A stretch of DNA of 64,000 bases from Cupriavidus necator N-1 (GTDB lineage Bacteria > Pseudomonadota > Gammaproteobacteria > Burkholderiales > Burkholderiaceae): positions 372,001 to 436,000 of the forward strand of contig NC_015723.1 of NCBI RefSeq assembly GCF_000219215.1, given 5' to 3'. A program made the translations under genes and the position numbers. The notes under the pieces were generated by a model. The model saw only the letters and a list, made by a program, of their open reading frames with translations, did not search any database and had not been told where the DNA came from. Shown piece by piece: positions 35,823-45,282 of this stretch (position 1 is its first letter; the number at the start of each line of letters is the position of its first letter).

Positions 35823-37567
35823 ATGAATCTGTCTAAGTTCTTTGTCGACCGGCCCAACTTCGCGGCGGTCATCTCAATCCTTATCTTCCTTGCCGGTGTG
35901 CTGGCCATTCCGAAGCTGCCGATTTCCGAATACCCGGAAGTCGTGCCGCCGTCGGTGGTCGTGCGCGCGCAGTTCCCCGGCGCAAATCCCAAGGTCATCG
36001 CCGAAACCGTGGCCACGCCGCTGGAGGAGCAGATCAACGGCGTCGAGAACATGCTGTACATGTCCTCGCAGGCTGCCAGCGACGGCGTGCTGACGCTGAC
36101 GGTCACGTTCAAGCTTGGCACGGACCCCGACCTCGCCGCGCGACTGGTGCAGAACCGCGTCAACGAAGCGCTCCCGCGCCTGCCCGAGGTGACCCGGCAG
36201 CTCGGCGTCAGCACGGTCAAGAGTTCGCTGGACCTGACGATGGTCGTCCGCCTCATCTCGCCGTCGGACCGCTATGACAATCTTTACCTGCGCAACTACG
36301 CGCTGCTGAACGTCAAGGACGAACTGTCCAGGATTCCCGGCATCGGCCAGATCAAGCTGTACGGTTCGGGCAACTATGCGATGCGCGTCTGGCTCAATCC
36401 GCAGGAGATCGCCGAGCGCAACATGACCCCCGACGAGGTCGTGGCCGCGATCCGCAAGCAGAACATCCAGGTGGCGGCTGGCGTAGTGGGCGGGCCGCCG
36501 TACAAGGACAACGTCGAGATCCAGTTGCCCGTGAACGTGCAGGGCCGCCTGGCCGACCTGGACCAGTTCGAGAACATCATCGTCAAGCGCGAGGGGGGCG
36601 TGGTCACTTACCTCAGGGACGTAGCGCGCGTGGAGATGGGCGCGAGCGAGTACGCCCTGCGCGCGCTCCTCGACAACCAGCAGGCGCTGGCGCTGGTGAT
36701 CTTCTAGACCCCGGGCGCGAACGCTATCGACATCTCGAACAACGTCCGCGCCAAGATGGCCGAACTGAACAAGCACTTCCCCGATGGCCTGGAGTACCGC
36801 ATTGCCTATGACCCGACGACGTTCGTACACGATTCGATCAAGGCGGTTATCCATACGCTGCTCGAAGCCATCGTGCTGGTGGTGATTGTCTTCCTGCAGA
36901 CCTGGCGCGCGGGGCACCCGCCTACTCCACCGGACAGGCGCAGGCGGCAATCACGCGCATCCTGAATGACACGCTGCCGGGCGACATGGCCTTTGAATGG
37001 ACCGAGTTGGCCTACCAGCAGATCCTGGCCGGCAACACTGCGCTGATCGTGTTCCCCATCTGCATTCTGCTGGTGTTCCTTGTGCTGACCGCGCAGTACG
37101 AAAGCCCGTTCGTGCCGCTGGCCATCATCCTGATCGTCCCGATGTGCCTGTTCTCGGCCATCGCGGGGGTCTGGCTGACCGGCGGGGAGAACAACCTCTT
37201 CACGCAGATAGGGTTCTTTGTGCTGATAGGACTGGCCTGCAAGAACGCGATCCTGATATGCGAGTTTGCCCGAGAACTGGAAATGCAGGGCAAGGACACG
37301 CTTGCGGCAGCCATCGAGGCTGCGCACCTGCGCCTGCGGCCGATCCTGATGACGTCGATCGCCTTCATCATGGGGGTGCTGCCGCTGGTGCTGTCACATG
37401 GTGCCGGCGCCGAGATACGCCACGCCATGGGAGTGGCCGTGTTCTTCGGCATGATCGGCGTCACGTTCTTTGGCCTGTTCCTGACGCCGGTCTTATATGT
37501 CCTGATCCGGAACCTGGAAAAGCGCATCACGCGGAAGGAAAGGGTGCAGAAGCATGTTGAAGCTTGA
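35823..37567 (+). pseudogene. RND efflux pump (MexF/AcrB type), nonsense and internal deletion
   Basis: The start is intact (MNLSKFFVDRPNFAAVISIL; FPGANPKVIAETVATPLEEQ) for 294 codons. TAG at 36705-36707 then interrupts LVIF-TPGANAIDIS, where these pumps have Gln. The frame continues to VVIVFLQTWRA near 36910, then shifts directly into APAYSTGQAQAAITRILNDT of the C-terminal half. Roughly 470 residues are lost, including most of the proton-relay helices. The last part (MAFEWTELAYQQILAGNTAL to the end at 37567) is otherwise normal. Full-length pumps are about 1050 aa. Two independent lesions mean it is dead. Confidence 0.93.
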
Positions 37568-38966
37568 GCGATTGGCTGCCTCGGTCCTTGCTGCCGCTGC
37601 GGCTGTCGTAGCCGGTTGCACGAGCCCGGTAGGGCCGCAAAGCTCCGGTGTCGACGTCGCGCCGCGCTGGCAGACACTGGCGCCCGCGCAGGCGGACGCC
37701 GACCTAGTCGTCAGCCACGACGATGCACAGGTCGACCAGCAATGGTGGTCGCATTTCCACGACGCCGCGCTGGAGGCGCTGATCCGTGAGGCGATTGCCG
37801 GAAACAAGTCGCTGGGAATTGCGCGGGCACGGGTAGAAGAGGCGCGGGCAGCGCGGCTGCAGGCGCAATCTGCGCTGGCCCCGGAGGTAACCGCCGTGGC
37901 GAGCAGCGAGCGCGGAAATCGCGGGCTGCTGACCAACGACAAGTCGGTCACGGTGAACCAGGTGGCCCTATCGGCGGCATGGGAACTGGACCTGTTTGGC
38001 CGCAACCAGGCCCGCACGGCACAAGCGACAGCGATCCTCCAATCGACCGAAGCCAGCGAGCAGGCCGTGCGCGTGGCGCTGCTGGCGGAGGTGGCGCGCA
38101 CCTACTTCGAGTTGCGCAACCTGGACCGGCAGATCGAACTGACGACCAGCAACCTGGAGACGCAGCGCAGGACGCTGAAGCTGGTGGAAGCCCAGCTGCG
38201 CGGCGCGCTGGTGAGCAACTTGGACGTGCAGCGCGCGGCCGCGCAGACTTCGACGACCGAGTCGCGCGTGCCGTCGCTCCGGGCTGCGCGGGACGCCGCG
38301 GCTAACCGGCTGTCCGCGCTACTCGGTCGGACGCCGGGCAACCTGAAGGAGGTGGCCGCAGCGCCGCAGCCGCCGCTCGACGGGCGTATCGTGGTTTCGG
38401 CCCCGGCCTCAGTGATCGCCACGCGGCCGGATGTGCGGGTGGCGGAGCGACGCTTCGTCGCTTCGATCTCCGCACGAAAGGCGGCGGTCGCAGAACTGTT
38501 CCCGAAGATTTCGCTAAGCGCGCTGTTCGGCGTGCAGGACGCCACGCCGTTCTCGTCAACGCCGTGGGGGATCGGCATCGGGCTGGTGCAGCCGGTGCTG
38601 AATTTCGGTCGCATCCGCTCACAGATTGACGCTGCCGATGCGCGGCAGACGCAAGCCTTCCTGGCATACCAGCAGGCAGTGCTCGATGCACTGGAGGACA
38701 TGGAAAGCGCGATGTCGGCCTACCTGAACGAGCAGTGAAACACGTTGCTCGCAGCGGGCGTGGCCCAGAATCGGCGCGCGGCCGAACTGGCGCGAGCGCA
38801 GTACCGTTTCGGTTATGTGGGCTTGCTGGACGTGTTGGTGGCCGAACGTGATCTTCTCGACGCAGAGTCGCGACGGGCTACGTCCGATGCGAGCCTGCGG
38901 ACGAACCTCGTGCGAATTTTCGCTGCTGCGGGCGGTGGTTGGGAGGTTGAAGAAGATACCCACTAA
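37554..38966 (+). pseudogene. Outer-membrane efflux lipoprotein (OprM/NodT type), in-frame stop
   Basis: It starts at 37554, overlapping the pump gene end by 14 bp. Signal peptide with lipobox VVAGC. The body is that of an OprM-like channel (HDDAQVDQQWWSHFHDAALE; AWELDLFGRNQARTAQA; PWGIGIGLVQPVLNFG). TGA at 38736-38738 stops it after MSAYLNEQ. The same frame then resumes with NTLLAAGVAQNRRAAELARA and GYVGLLDVLVAERDLLDAES to a stop at 38966. Together about 470 aa, the normal length. Loss of the last ~77 residues removes helices of the periplasmic barrel. Confidence 0.9.
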
Positions 38967-39081
38967 ACTCGTTGCGCCAGCGGTCACCGTTCCGTGCTGG
39001 GTAGAAACGGCGCTCTATTGGAATGGCATCTAAGCCAACCCATAGAGCTCGGATGAAGTCGCCGACTTAGAATTTGCTAGC

Positions 39082-39435
39082 TCACTTGGACATGTCGCAG
39101 GCATCGACATTCTTCAGCGTCATGGTCAGCTTGCTTCCCTTGGTTACAGAAATGGTCTGTCCATAGCTGACTGTCGGCATGAACTGAATGTCAGGTGCCA
39201 CAGCCACCGGCGGGTCCTTCGCGCCATCGATGGTCAGGTCGAGCTCCACGGTGACCGAGTCAAAGGAGCCCTGCTTTCTTGCCTCAGCATCTTTCTTGAA
39301 TGCGCACAGTCCGGCGGCGACTTGTTGCAGGGCGGTGGGGATATCAACCGGTTTGCCTGGCGGAATTGGCGCCGTGTTACACCCGGCAACGATCAGCGCG
39401 GCGAAAGCTGGAAGCAAAGGGAGGTGGGTGCACAT
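39082..39435 (-). CDS. Small lipoprotein of unknown function
   Basis: 117 aa with a lipoprotein signal (MCTHLPLLPAFAALIVAGCN; lipobox VAGC). The mature part is short and beta-rich (DSVTVELDLTIDGAKDPPVA, GQTISVTKGSKLTMTLKN) with a second Cys near the end. It resembles small trypco2-like or periplasmic proteins, but I cannot assign a family. It is convergent with the efflux operon. Confidence 0.65.
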   Translation of the reverse strand: MCTHLPLLPAFAALIVAGCNTAPIPPGKPVDIPTALQQVAAGLCAFKKDAEARKQGSFDSVTVELDLTIDGAKDPPVAVAPDIQFMPTVSYGQTISVTKGSKLTMTLKNVDACDMSK

Positions 39436-39975
39436 CAGGATTCCCCAGCGGCACAGTAGGGAGATAAGTCTGCATCGGCCTCTCGCCCGCTTCCGTTCAC
39501 TTTCGAACCGACATCCATGGATGCGCCCGTGTCAGGACCGCGCCTGCGATTCCAGCGGGGCTGAACCGCGGCCCGAAGGCAAAGGAGCAGCGGCTTTGCC
39601 TCCCGCGCGAGATCAGCGGCGTCCGTTCCGCGTCGTCGTTCCTGGTCAACCTGAATATCGGATTGCGCGTGGGGAAGGGCGTGCTGCTCTTTGCCGTGGT
39701 GCTAGCGAGCTAGCCCAAGGCCGTACTCGACCCGTTGCTGCCGTTAAGCTTCGAACTTCCGACGGCAGCAATGCCGCGATTGCGGACGTTAAAACGAAGA
39801 AGTCCCTCGCGCGATAGCGTTATTTCGTCTGCTTGGTTTAATTGACGCGCTGCAAAAGGGCGGGTAACTTCGACGTGTACAACCGTACGAAATACGGTCC
39901 GTACAAACCGAAGCTGGTAGTGCGAGCTTACGGCACGATACGGATCGATTGGTAACGTACAAAAAGGGACCCAGC
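39436..39975. other. 540-bp gap with a dyad and possible gene debris
   Basis: The plus strand at about 39605-39713 reads REISGVRSASSFLVNLNIGL and on to a TAG, which looks like the C-terminus of a lost gene I cannot name. Near the end, ACCGTA at 39882-39887 and TACGGT at 39893-39898 form a dyad with a 5-bp spacer, with GTAC repeated on both sides (39877-39880, 39900-39903). This looks like an operator for the lipoprotein gene at 39976. Confidence 0.35.
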
Positions 39976-40470
39976 ATGTCCGCTCGCTCAGCATCGTTAA
40001 GCATTGTTTTTGTCCTCAGCACAGTACTGTCGGCTTGTGCAACGACCACAACTGATGACAATGTCGCAAAAGAGCAGGTTGCCGCGGCGACGCGCGCCTG
40101 GATCGACGCGATGAGCAGCCACAATCAGGAACAAGTTCTCGCACTGTACGACCCCGAGGCCGTGCTGTGGGGCACCACGTCTCCCACGATTCGTGACAAT
40201 CCTGAGAGCGTTCGCGAGTATTTCAATTTCCTGCGTACGGCGCCTCCCTATTACAAGGGAATCCTTGGTGAGCAACGTATCCGTGTGCATGATGACATGG
40301 CCATCAACACCGGCACATATACCTTCGTTGGACCGGCCGTCGACGCGGCTGGTAAGCCGGTGAGTCGTCCTGCGCGATTCAGTTTTGTCTATCGGTATCG
40401 CAACGGGCGATGGCTGATTGTGGATCATCACTCGTCCGCAGTACCAGCACCTGCTGCGCCAACAAAGTAA
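39976..40470 (+). CDS. NTF2-like (SgcJ/CaMKII-association type) lipoprotein
   Basis: 164 aa from the ATG at 39976. Lipoprotein signal MSARSASLSIVFVLSTVLSAC (lipobox LSAC). One NTF2-like fold: ATRAWIDAMSSHNQEQVLAL, YDPEAVLWGTTSPTIRDN, then FSFVYRYRNGRWLIVDHHSS. Relatives bind small ligands or act as association domains; the role here is unknown. It is likely anchored in the outer membrane. Confidence 0.8.
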   Translation: MSARSASLSIVFVLSTVLSACATTTTDDNVAKEQVAAATRAWIDAMSSHNQEQVLALYDPEAVLWGTTSPTIRDNPESVREYFNFLRTAPPYYKGILGEQRIRVHDDMAINTGTYTFVGPAVDAAGKPVSRPARFSFVYRYRNGRWLIVDHHSSAVPAPAAPTK

Positions 40471-40606
40471 ACCGCCTAGCCACTTTGACAAATGGCGGCG
40501 AGCGGCTTCTTCCCGTGTATTGCTGCCGCTGGCAGCGCGAACATCACCGGCAGCAACTGGCCGGGAAGAGCCCGATTGTCGCGGCGATCCTACAAGCTGG
40601 CGCCAG

Positions 40607-40867
40607 TCAGGATGTGGGATATGCCTTCCCGAGATCCCAGCGTGATTGCCAATGCTCGATGTACTGGCGTGAAACTTCCGGCATGTCTCGAATGACGACC
40701 ACATTCTCGGAGTTGACGGTCTCGGCGGACGGCGCGAAATTGAAGGAGCCCGTTTCGACCGTGTTGCCGTCGACGATAGTCGTCTTGTCGTGATGGATGT
40801 GGAAATCGTCGTTGGTCCGCAGTTCCACACCGTTACGGGTCACGAAGCCCATGGCTGCTTTGTGTTC
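40607..40867 (-). pseudogene. Phospholipase D-family nuclease, C-terminal remnant
   Basis: The frame carries GFVTRNGVELRTNDDFHIHH, then an HKD-type motif (HDKTTIVDG), TGSFNFAPSAETVNSENVVV and WQSRWDLGKAYPTS to the stop. This is the second half of a Nuc-like PLD protein, which needs two HKD motifs or a dimer. The first half and the start are missing: upstream residues are unrelated and run into the TMEM175 gene end. Confidence 0.75.
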
Positions 40868-40943
40868 CAGATGTGCCAACGGAGCGTGGCATGCTCCGTA
40901 TTCTGGTGCCCGTACATCTGGCTCAATCCTGAGCCCCATACCG

Positions 40944-41543
40944 TCAGAGTTCATGGGTATTGCTACCGAGCAGATATTTTTCAATGCGAGAATCGGGAAA
41001 AAACCATATGCCAGCCATCAAGGTCAGTATGAAAAACGAAGCTACGCTGCTGAAAAAACTGGCCAGGATCGCTAATGCGTAGATAGGGATGGAGAGCTTC
41101 CCTTTGAGGTCGTTTCCGATGGCTTGCCCAAGTGCGGAATGTTCGCCGTCATACTTGATGATGAGTCTCGTGAGCAGTGAGTAAGAGACGGCGCACATGA
41201 ACAGGACAAATGCATACATTGCCGTCGGTGTCTGCGCGAAGGCAGACTTTCCGGTCCAGGTGGTGGTGAATGGAATCATGCTTAGCCAAAACAGCAAGTG
41301 GAGGTTCGCCCACATAATTTTGCCGTTAATTCCACGGGCAACTTTAAACAGGTGATGATGGTTGTTCCAGTATATTCCGACGTAAACAAAACTTAGTACA
41401 TAGCCGAAAAAATTAGAGGAATTATTAAGGATGTCTTTAAGCGAAAAGCCTTCCGGAACCTGTAGTTGAAACAACATGAGTGTCAAGCTTACGGAAATGA
41501 CACCATCGCTGAATGATTCAAGCCTGTTTGTGCTGATGCTCAT
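40944..41543 (-). CDS. TMEM175/DUF1211-family potassium channel
   Basis: 199 aa from the ATG at 41541-41543 (MSISTNRLESFSDGVISVSL). The RLESFSDGV motif on the first helix is the TMEM175 signature. Six hydrophobic helices follow, including a NHHHLF segment. Bacterial members are tetrameric K+ channels. A GTG at 41555 directly after the upstream stop is an alternative start, so translation may be coupled. The lower GC of this gene stands out from its neighbours. Confidence 0.85.
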   Translation of the reverse strand: MSISTNRLESFSDGVISVSLTLMLFQLQVPEGFSLKDILNNSSNFFGYVLSFVYVGIYWNNHHHLFKVARGINGKIMWANLHLLFWLSMIPFTTTWTGKSAFAQTPTAMYAFVLFMCAVSYSLLTRLIIKYDGEHSALGQAIGNDLKGKLSIPIYALAILASFFSSVASFFILTLMAGIWFFPDSRIEKYLLGSNTHEL

Positions 41544-41555
41544 GATGTCATTCAC

Positions 41556-42284
41556 TCATCTGAATTGGTTGCGAAATGCCATGCGCGCCATATATGCGAC
41601 GGGAAGTATAAATGGAAGGACACTCCAGAATCCGATCGTCACATAGAGGGATGCACCCAGGAAAGCCCCGATCACAAAGCCGATCACAACACTTGCGCTT
41701 TTGAGAAGATCCTGGAAATTGGTGCGTGTCCTGGCACGCAGGTAATTCGACAGATCGATACCCAACTGGGTGGTGTTCCCGGTCATCATGGTGCTGGGGC
41801 TGATGTACTTGATCAGTGTCTTGCTGGCAGTATTTCGGACGGCAAGTGCGACAAGGCCGAGGCCTCCAGTCAAAGCAAGGCCCGCGCCATCCGGATTATC
41901 GAACGGTTCGAGATACAGGCCGGCGACCATGAAACCCAGCAAGAAGGTCGCTTCAGCAATAAACAGCCAACCTAAGGTCTGGTGGGTCTGGTGGGTCCGC
42001 TGGTTGCGGTCAATCAGCATTTTGCTGATGATGACAGTGACAATGAAGAGTGGTATGGCGCCGAGCTTAATCCATAAGCCGGCCCCACCTTTGACGAATG
42101 CCGCTCCCGCGAGCACGAGGTTTCCGGTGACGTGTGCGGTGAAGAAGCCCAGCAGCGCAATAAAGCCAATCGTGTCGATGGCGCCGCCCACAATAGTAAG
42201 AAGGATTGGTGCTTTGCATATTTCCCAGAGACTGGGGTTTTCGTTTGTTTCTGTATTGTCTGATGCGTTGACGTTTGCGCTCAT
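41556..42284 (-). CDS. DUF1275 (YoaK)-family membrane protein
   Basis: 242 aa from the ATG at 42282-42284 (MSANVNASDNTETNENPSLW). Six to seven helices, with the family segments VGGAIDTIGFIALLGFFTAH and VTGNLVLAG near the start and STMMTGNTTQLGIDL in the middle. The function is unknown; DUF1275 proteins are often seen with stress genes. Its stop is followed immediately by the TMEM175 gene. A longer frame to 42608 is not coding. Confidence 0.85.
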   Translation of the reverse strand: MSANVNASDNTETNENPSLWEICKAPILLTIVGGAIDTIGFIALLGFFTAHVTGNLVLAGAAFVKGGAGLWIKLGAIPLFIVTVIISKMLIDRNQRTHQTHQTLGWLFIAEATFLLGFMVAGLYLEPFDNPDGAGLALTGGLGLVALAVRNTASKTLIKYISPSTMMTGNTTQLGIDLSNYLRARTRTNFQDLLKSASVVIGFVIGAFLGASLYVTIGFWSVLPFILPVAYMARMAFRNQFR

Positions 42285-42315
42285 GGTTGAGATCCATCCT
42301 GTAGCAGGGGCATGC

Positions 42316-42337
42316 CCGCGGGGGAAGGCCCCCGCGG
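42316..42337 (-). terminator. 9-bp GC hairpin between small ORF and DUF1275 gene
   Basis: CCGCGGGGG at 42316-42324 pairs with CCCCCGCGG at 42329-42337 around a 4-nt loop. No T-run. It may attenuate or process the transcript between the isochorismatase end and DUF1275. Confidence 0.45.
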
Positions 42338-42346
42338 AGGGGGCGA

Positions 42347-42460
42347 TCATGCGATCAGTGCGTTGGCGACGATCGCTGCCGCCGCTACGCTGGACGTGCT
42401 GATGGCCAGCCAGCATCCCAGCAGGAGGGCGCCGTTGGCTACGCTTCGACCTGGAATCAT
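42347..42460 (-). CDS. 37-residue single-helix membrane peptide
   Basis: MIPGRSVANGALLLGCWLAI followed by a second hydrophobic half ending VANALIA. GGAG lies ten bases before the ATG. The product is one hydrophobic helix with a short basic start, placed between the isochorismatase and DUF1275 genes on the same strand. No family recognised. Could be a genuine small membrane protein. Confidence 0.4.
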   Translation of the reverse strand: MIPGRSVANGALLLGCWLAISTSSVAAAAIVANALIA

Positions 42461-42498
42461 CTTGTGCGCTCCGAGGGATGACTGGTGGCAGACATGCA

Positions 42499-43197
42499 TC
42501 AGCGCTCGACGACCGGCGCGTGCACGGGAGCCAGCGATTCGTGCGTGGTTGCCGTGCGTGGCGCGGCCTTGTGGACCATCGTATAGGCATAGTCGACCCC
42601 CATGCCATAGGCGCCCGAGTGTTCCTTGGCCACGGCCATCACATCGTCGTACGTTTCGCGGTTCTTCCAGTCGCGTTGCCATTCCAGCATGACCTGTTGC
42701 CAGGTCACGGGCACCACGCCTGCCTGGACCATGCGCTGCATGGCGTAGTCATGGGCTTCCTTGGTCGTGCCGCCCGATGCGTCGGCCACCATATAGATCT
42801 CGTAGTCGCCCTCAAGCATCGCGCACAACGCGAAGGTAGTGTTGCAGACCTCGGTCCACAGGCCGGCCACGACGATCTTCTTGCGGCCATTGGCGGCCAG
42901 CGCGTCGCGCACCTTCTGGTCGTCCCAGGAGTTCATCGAGGTGCGTTCGAGCGTTTTCTTGCCGGGGAAGACGTCGAGCAGTTCGGGGTAGGTATAGCCG
43001 GAGAATGAATCGCTTTCGACCGTGGTAATGGTGGTCGGCACATCGAAGATCTTCGCTGCCTTGGCCAGGCCCACGACGTTGTTCTTCATGGTCTGGCGGT
43101 CCATCGACTGCACACCAAAAGCCATCTGGGGTTGGTGGTCGATGATGATCAGTTGGCTGTTGCGCGGGGTCAGGACTTCCAGTTTGGCGTTCGACAT
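42499..43197 (-). CDS. Isochorismatase-family hydrolase (YcaC-like)
   Basis: 232 aa. The cysteine-hydrolase triad is visible: Asp in LIIIDHQPQMAFGV, Lys in the ALAANGRKKIVVAG region and Cys in GLWTEVCNTTFALCAML. MSNAKLEVLTPRNSQ is a typical start. YcaC-like members cleave unknown amides or are stress-induced. It heads a minus-strand group with the small peptide, DUF1275 and TMEM175. Confidence 0.88.
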   Translation of the reverse strand: MSNAKLEVLTPRNSQLIIIDHQPQMAFGVQSMDRQTMKNNVVGLAKAAKIFDVPTTITTVESDSFSGYTYPELLDVFPGKKTLERTSMNSWDDQKVRDALAANGRKKIVVAGLWTEVCNTTFALCAMLEGDYEIYMVADASGGTTKEAHDYAMQRMVQAGVVPVTWQQVMLEWQRDWKNRETYDDVMAVAKEHSGAYGMGVDYAYTMVHKAAPRTATTHESLAPVHAPVVER

Positions 43198-43705
43198 GGT
43201 GCTCTCTCAGATGAAATTTATTCAATGATTCTGGGTTCTTTGCGTGGCGACGCTTTGTCCGCTCTGTTGCGTTGTCGCGCCGTCAATGTGAAGAACTATA
43301 ACGAAGGAAAGTGCGGAAACAGCCAGCCTGAATTGTAAATATAGTTCAAAAAATTTGATGATCTGTGGATGTGAGATCCTGGCTCCGGTGAGCGGTTTGA
43401 TTCCTGGAACTCGCGAGCGTGGCGGCTCCGATAACTTGGAGTCGATTGAAGATGACCGCTAGCGGCGTGGCACCAAACGAACCAATCAAAGTCGGTCAAG
43501 TTAGCATTCGGTACCGGATTGATCTTCGCCCGCCCTCCAACCTTCTTCCGAAGCTACTCAGGCGCCATCTGCGGGTCGTGCGGCCCCCATGGAGATGCCG
43601 TAATATTCCGAGGGACCCGGACACACTGGGTCCTGGCGGCAACGAAACTCGACCTTCCCTTCCTGCGGGCCGCCACCACGCCGAACCCGTTCCTGACCTA
43701 GTCCA
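43198..43705. other. 508-bp gap; no gene supported
   Basis: This includes the isochorismatase promoter region, AT-richer around 43300-43370, then GC-rich sequence with open frames on both strands. None has a start signal or recognisable protein. Confidence 0.4.
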
Positions 43706-45184
43706 ATGTGCAAGTTTCGACATGACCACACTCTTCGCCGCAAGAGCGGCCTGCCTTGGCGAGTGGGGGGGGCAGGGAGAGAGCGACACGCCTGCGGCAG
43801 GGCCTACCGCACTCTGATGCTGCTTCTACTTGCGGGACTCAGTGCCTGCGGGTCGCTTCCTCACAATGCTCCGCGCAATCTGCCTCAGGCCGCGGCTGGC
43901 AGCGCATCCGCGGCCTTGCGCGAACCCACCGACATCGCCGGCCAGACAACCGTCGCCATGTCGTTCTCTGGCGGTGGCACGCGAGCCGCAGCCTTCGCCT
44001 TCGGCGCTCTGCAGGGGCTCGACGCCATGAGAAGTCCTGGGGGCGCGTCCCTGCTCGACGACATCGCGTTCATCAGCAGCGTGTCCGGAGGCTCCATCAC
44101 CGCGGCGTACTACGGTCTGCACGGCAAGGACAGCCTGGCGACCTTTCGATCAGTGCTCTTGAAGGACGGAGAGGCGGGACTTCGCTTCAGTCTGCTGAAT
44201 CCGGTCAACCTTGCGCGCCTCTTCGCGGGGGGCCTCAACGATCGGGAAGATCTCCGGACATGGCTCGACGAAGACGTGTTCAAGGGCGCGACGTACGCCG
44301 ACATGTTCCGCCGCGGCAAGCCAATCGTTTGGATCAACGCCACAAACGTCTACTACCGGGTCGCGTTCCCGTTCAGCCAGCTGGCATTCGATGCGCTATG
44401 CAGTGATCTCGCGAGCTTTCCCGTTTCCGAGGCCGTCGCCGCATCCATGGCGGTCCCGCTCTTCTTCGCACCGATCGTCCTTCAAAAATATCCCGAGGCT
44501 TGTAGTGCACCGCTGCCGAGCCTTGACCACGTCCAGAGGCCTGGGCAATCGCTGCTGCTTGGCGCGTTGGCAACCGCCGTTCGCGGTCACCGGGACACTT
44601 CAAAGGGAAAGTACATCAAGCTGGTCGACGGCGGGGTGACCGACAACTACGGCCTGGCCACCATTTTGCAAACGCGTCTGCTGCTGGGCACGGCTTACGG
44701 TCCCATGAGCGAGAACGACGCGATCAATGTGCGGCGGCTGCTTTTCATCGTTGTTGACGCCGGTCAGGGCCCGCGCGGCGATTGGAACCGAAGCCAGGGT
44801 GGCCCATCCGGAATCGAAGTCGCCAGCGCGGCCATCGACGCGGCAATGGCGACCAACGTTCGAATGAGCTATGACGCCTTCGTTCCCATGATGCGGCAGT
44901 GGCGCGACGACCTCGTGGCGTATCGGTGTGGGATGCCGCATTCCCGGCAGCAGGAGATCGCTGCACGCCGCCCAGGCTGGCGGTGCGATGAAGTCGAATT
45001 CTTCGTCACGCGGATCTCGTTTGAGGCCCTCGACAAGGAGCGTGCTGCAAGTCTGAACGATCTGCCGACCAGACTTCGTCTGCCCGAGAAGGACGTCGAT
45101 CGCCTGATCGAGGCGGGAAGGGATGCCATCCTTGGCAACCCGGTGATCCGTGAGTTCGAGCGCGAATCGACCGAGGCGCGATAG
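43706..45184 (+). CDS. Patatin-like phospholipase, lipoprotein
   Basis: Up to 492 aa. The start is uncertain: ATG 43706, GTG 43763 and ATG 43817 (MLLLLAGLSACGS) are all possible and none has a good ribosome site; a lipobox LSAC follows the last two. Patatin motifs: VAMSFSGGGTRAAAFAFGAL (oxyanion loop), SSVSGGSITAAYYG (GxSxG nucleophile) and LVDGGVTDNYG (catalytic Asp). Probably a surface or periplasmic lipid hydrolase. It stands alone. Confidence 0.88.
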   Translation: MCKFRHDHTLRRKSGLPWRVGGAGRERHACGRAYRTLMLLLLAGLSACGSLPHNAPRNLPQAAAGSASAALREPTDIAGQTTVAMSFSGGGTRAAAFAFGALQGLDAMRSPGGASLLDDIAFISSVSGGSITAAYYGLHGKDSLATFRSVLLKDGEAGLRFSLLNPVNLARLFAGGLNDREDLRTWLDEDVFKGATYADMFRRGKPIVWINATNVYYRVAFPFSQLAFDALCSDLASFPVSEAVAASMAVPLFFAPIVLQKYPEACSAPLPSLDHVQRPGQSLLLGALATAVRGHRDTSKGKYIKLVDGGVTDNYGLATILQTRLLLGTAYGPMSENDAINVRRLLFIVVDAGQGPRGDWNRSQGGPSGIEVASAAIDAAMATNVRMSYDAFVPMMRQWRDDLVAYRCGMPHSRQQEIAARRPGWRCDEVEFFVTRISFEALDKERAASLNDLPTRLRLPEKDVDRLIEAGRDAILGNPVIREFERESTEAR

Positions 45185-45282
45185 TCCCGCGGCACGCGGC
45201 GTGGGTGAGGCCGCGTTCTTGCTGCTCGGCCGCGGCGCTCTGGCGGAGGTGTCCGGCATGGCGAGAACGCCCGATATTCCGT

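Noticed and set aside
34649..36256. 535-residue open frame on the minus strand
   Set aside because: It is antisense to the mexE/mexF-like genes, which have clear domains; high GC makes long shadow frames common.
36705..37567. mexF-like fragments as separate small genes
   Set aside because: They continue one protein family in order after a stop and a deletion; a single decayed gene is simpler.
43419..43817. 132-residue frame before the patatin gene
   Set aside because: No ribosome site or domain and it overlaps the patatin start; likely chance.
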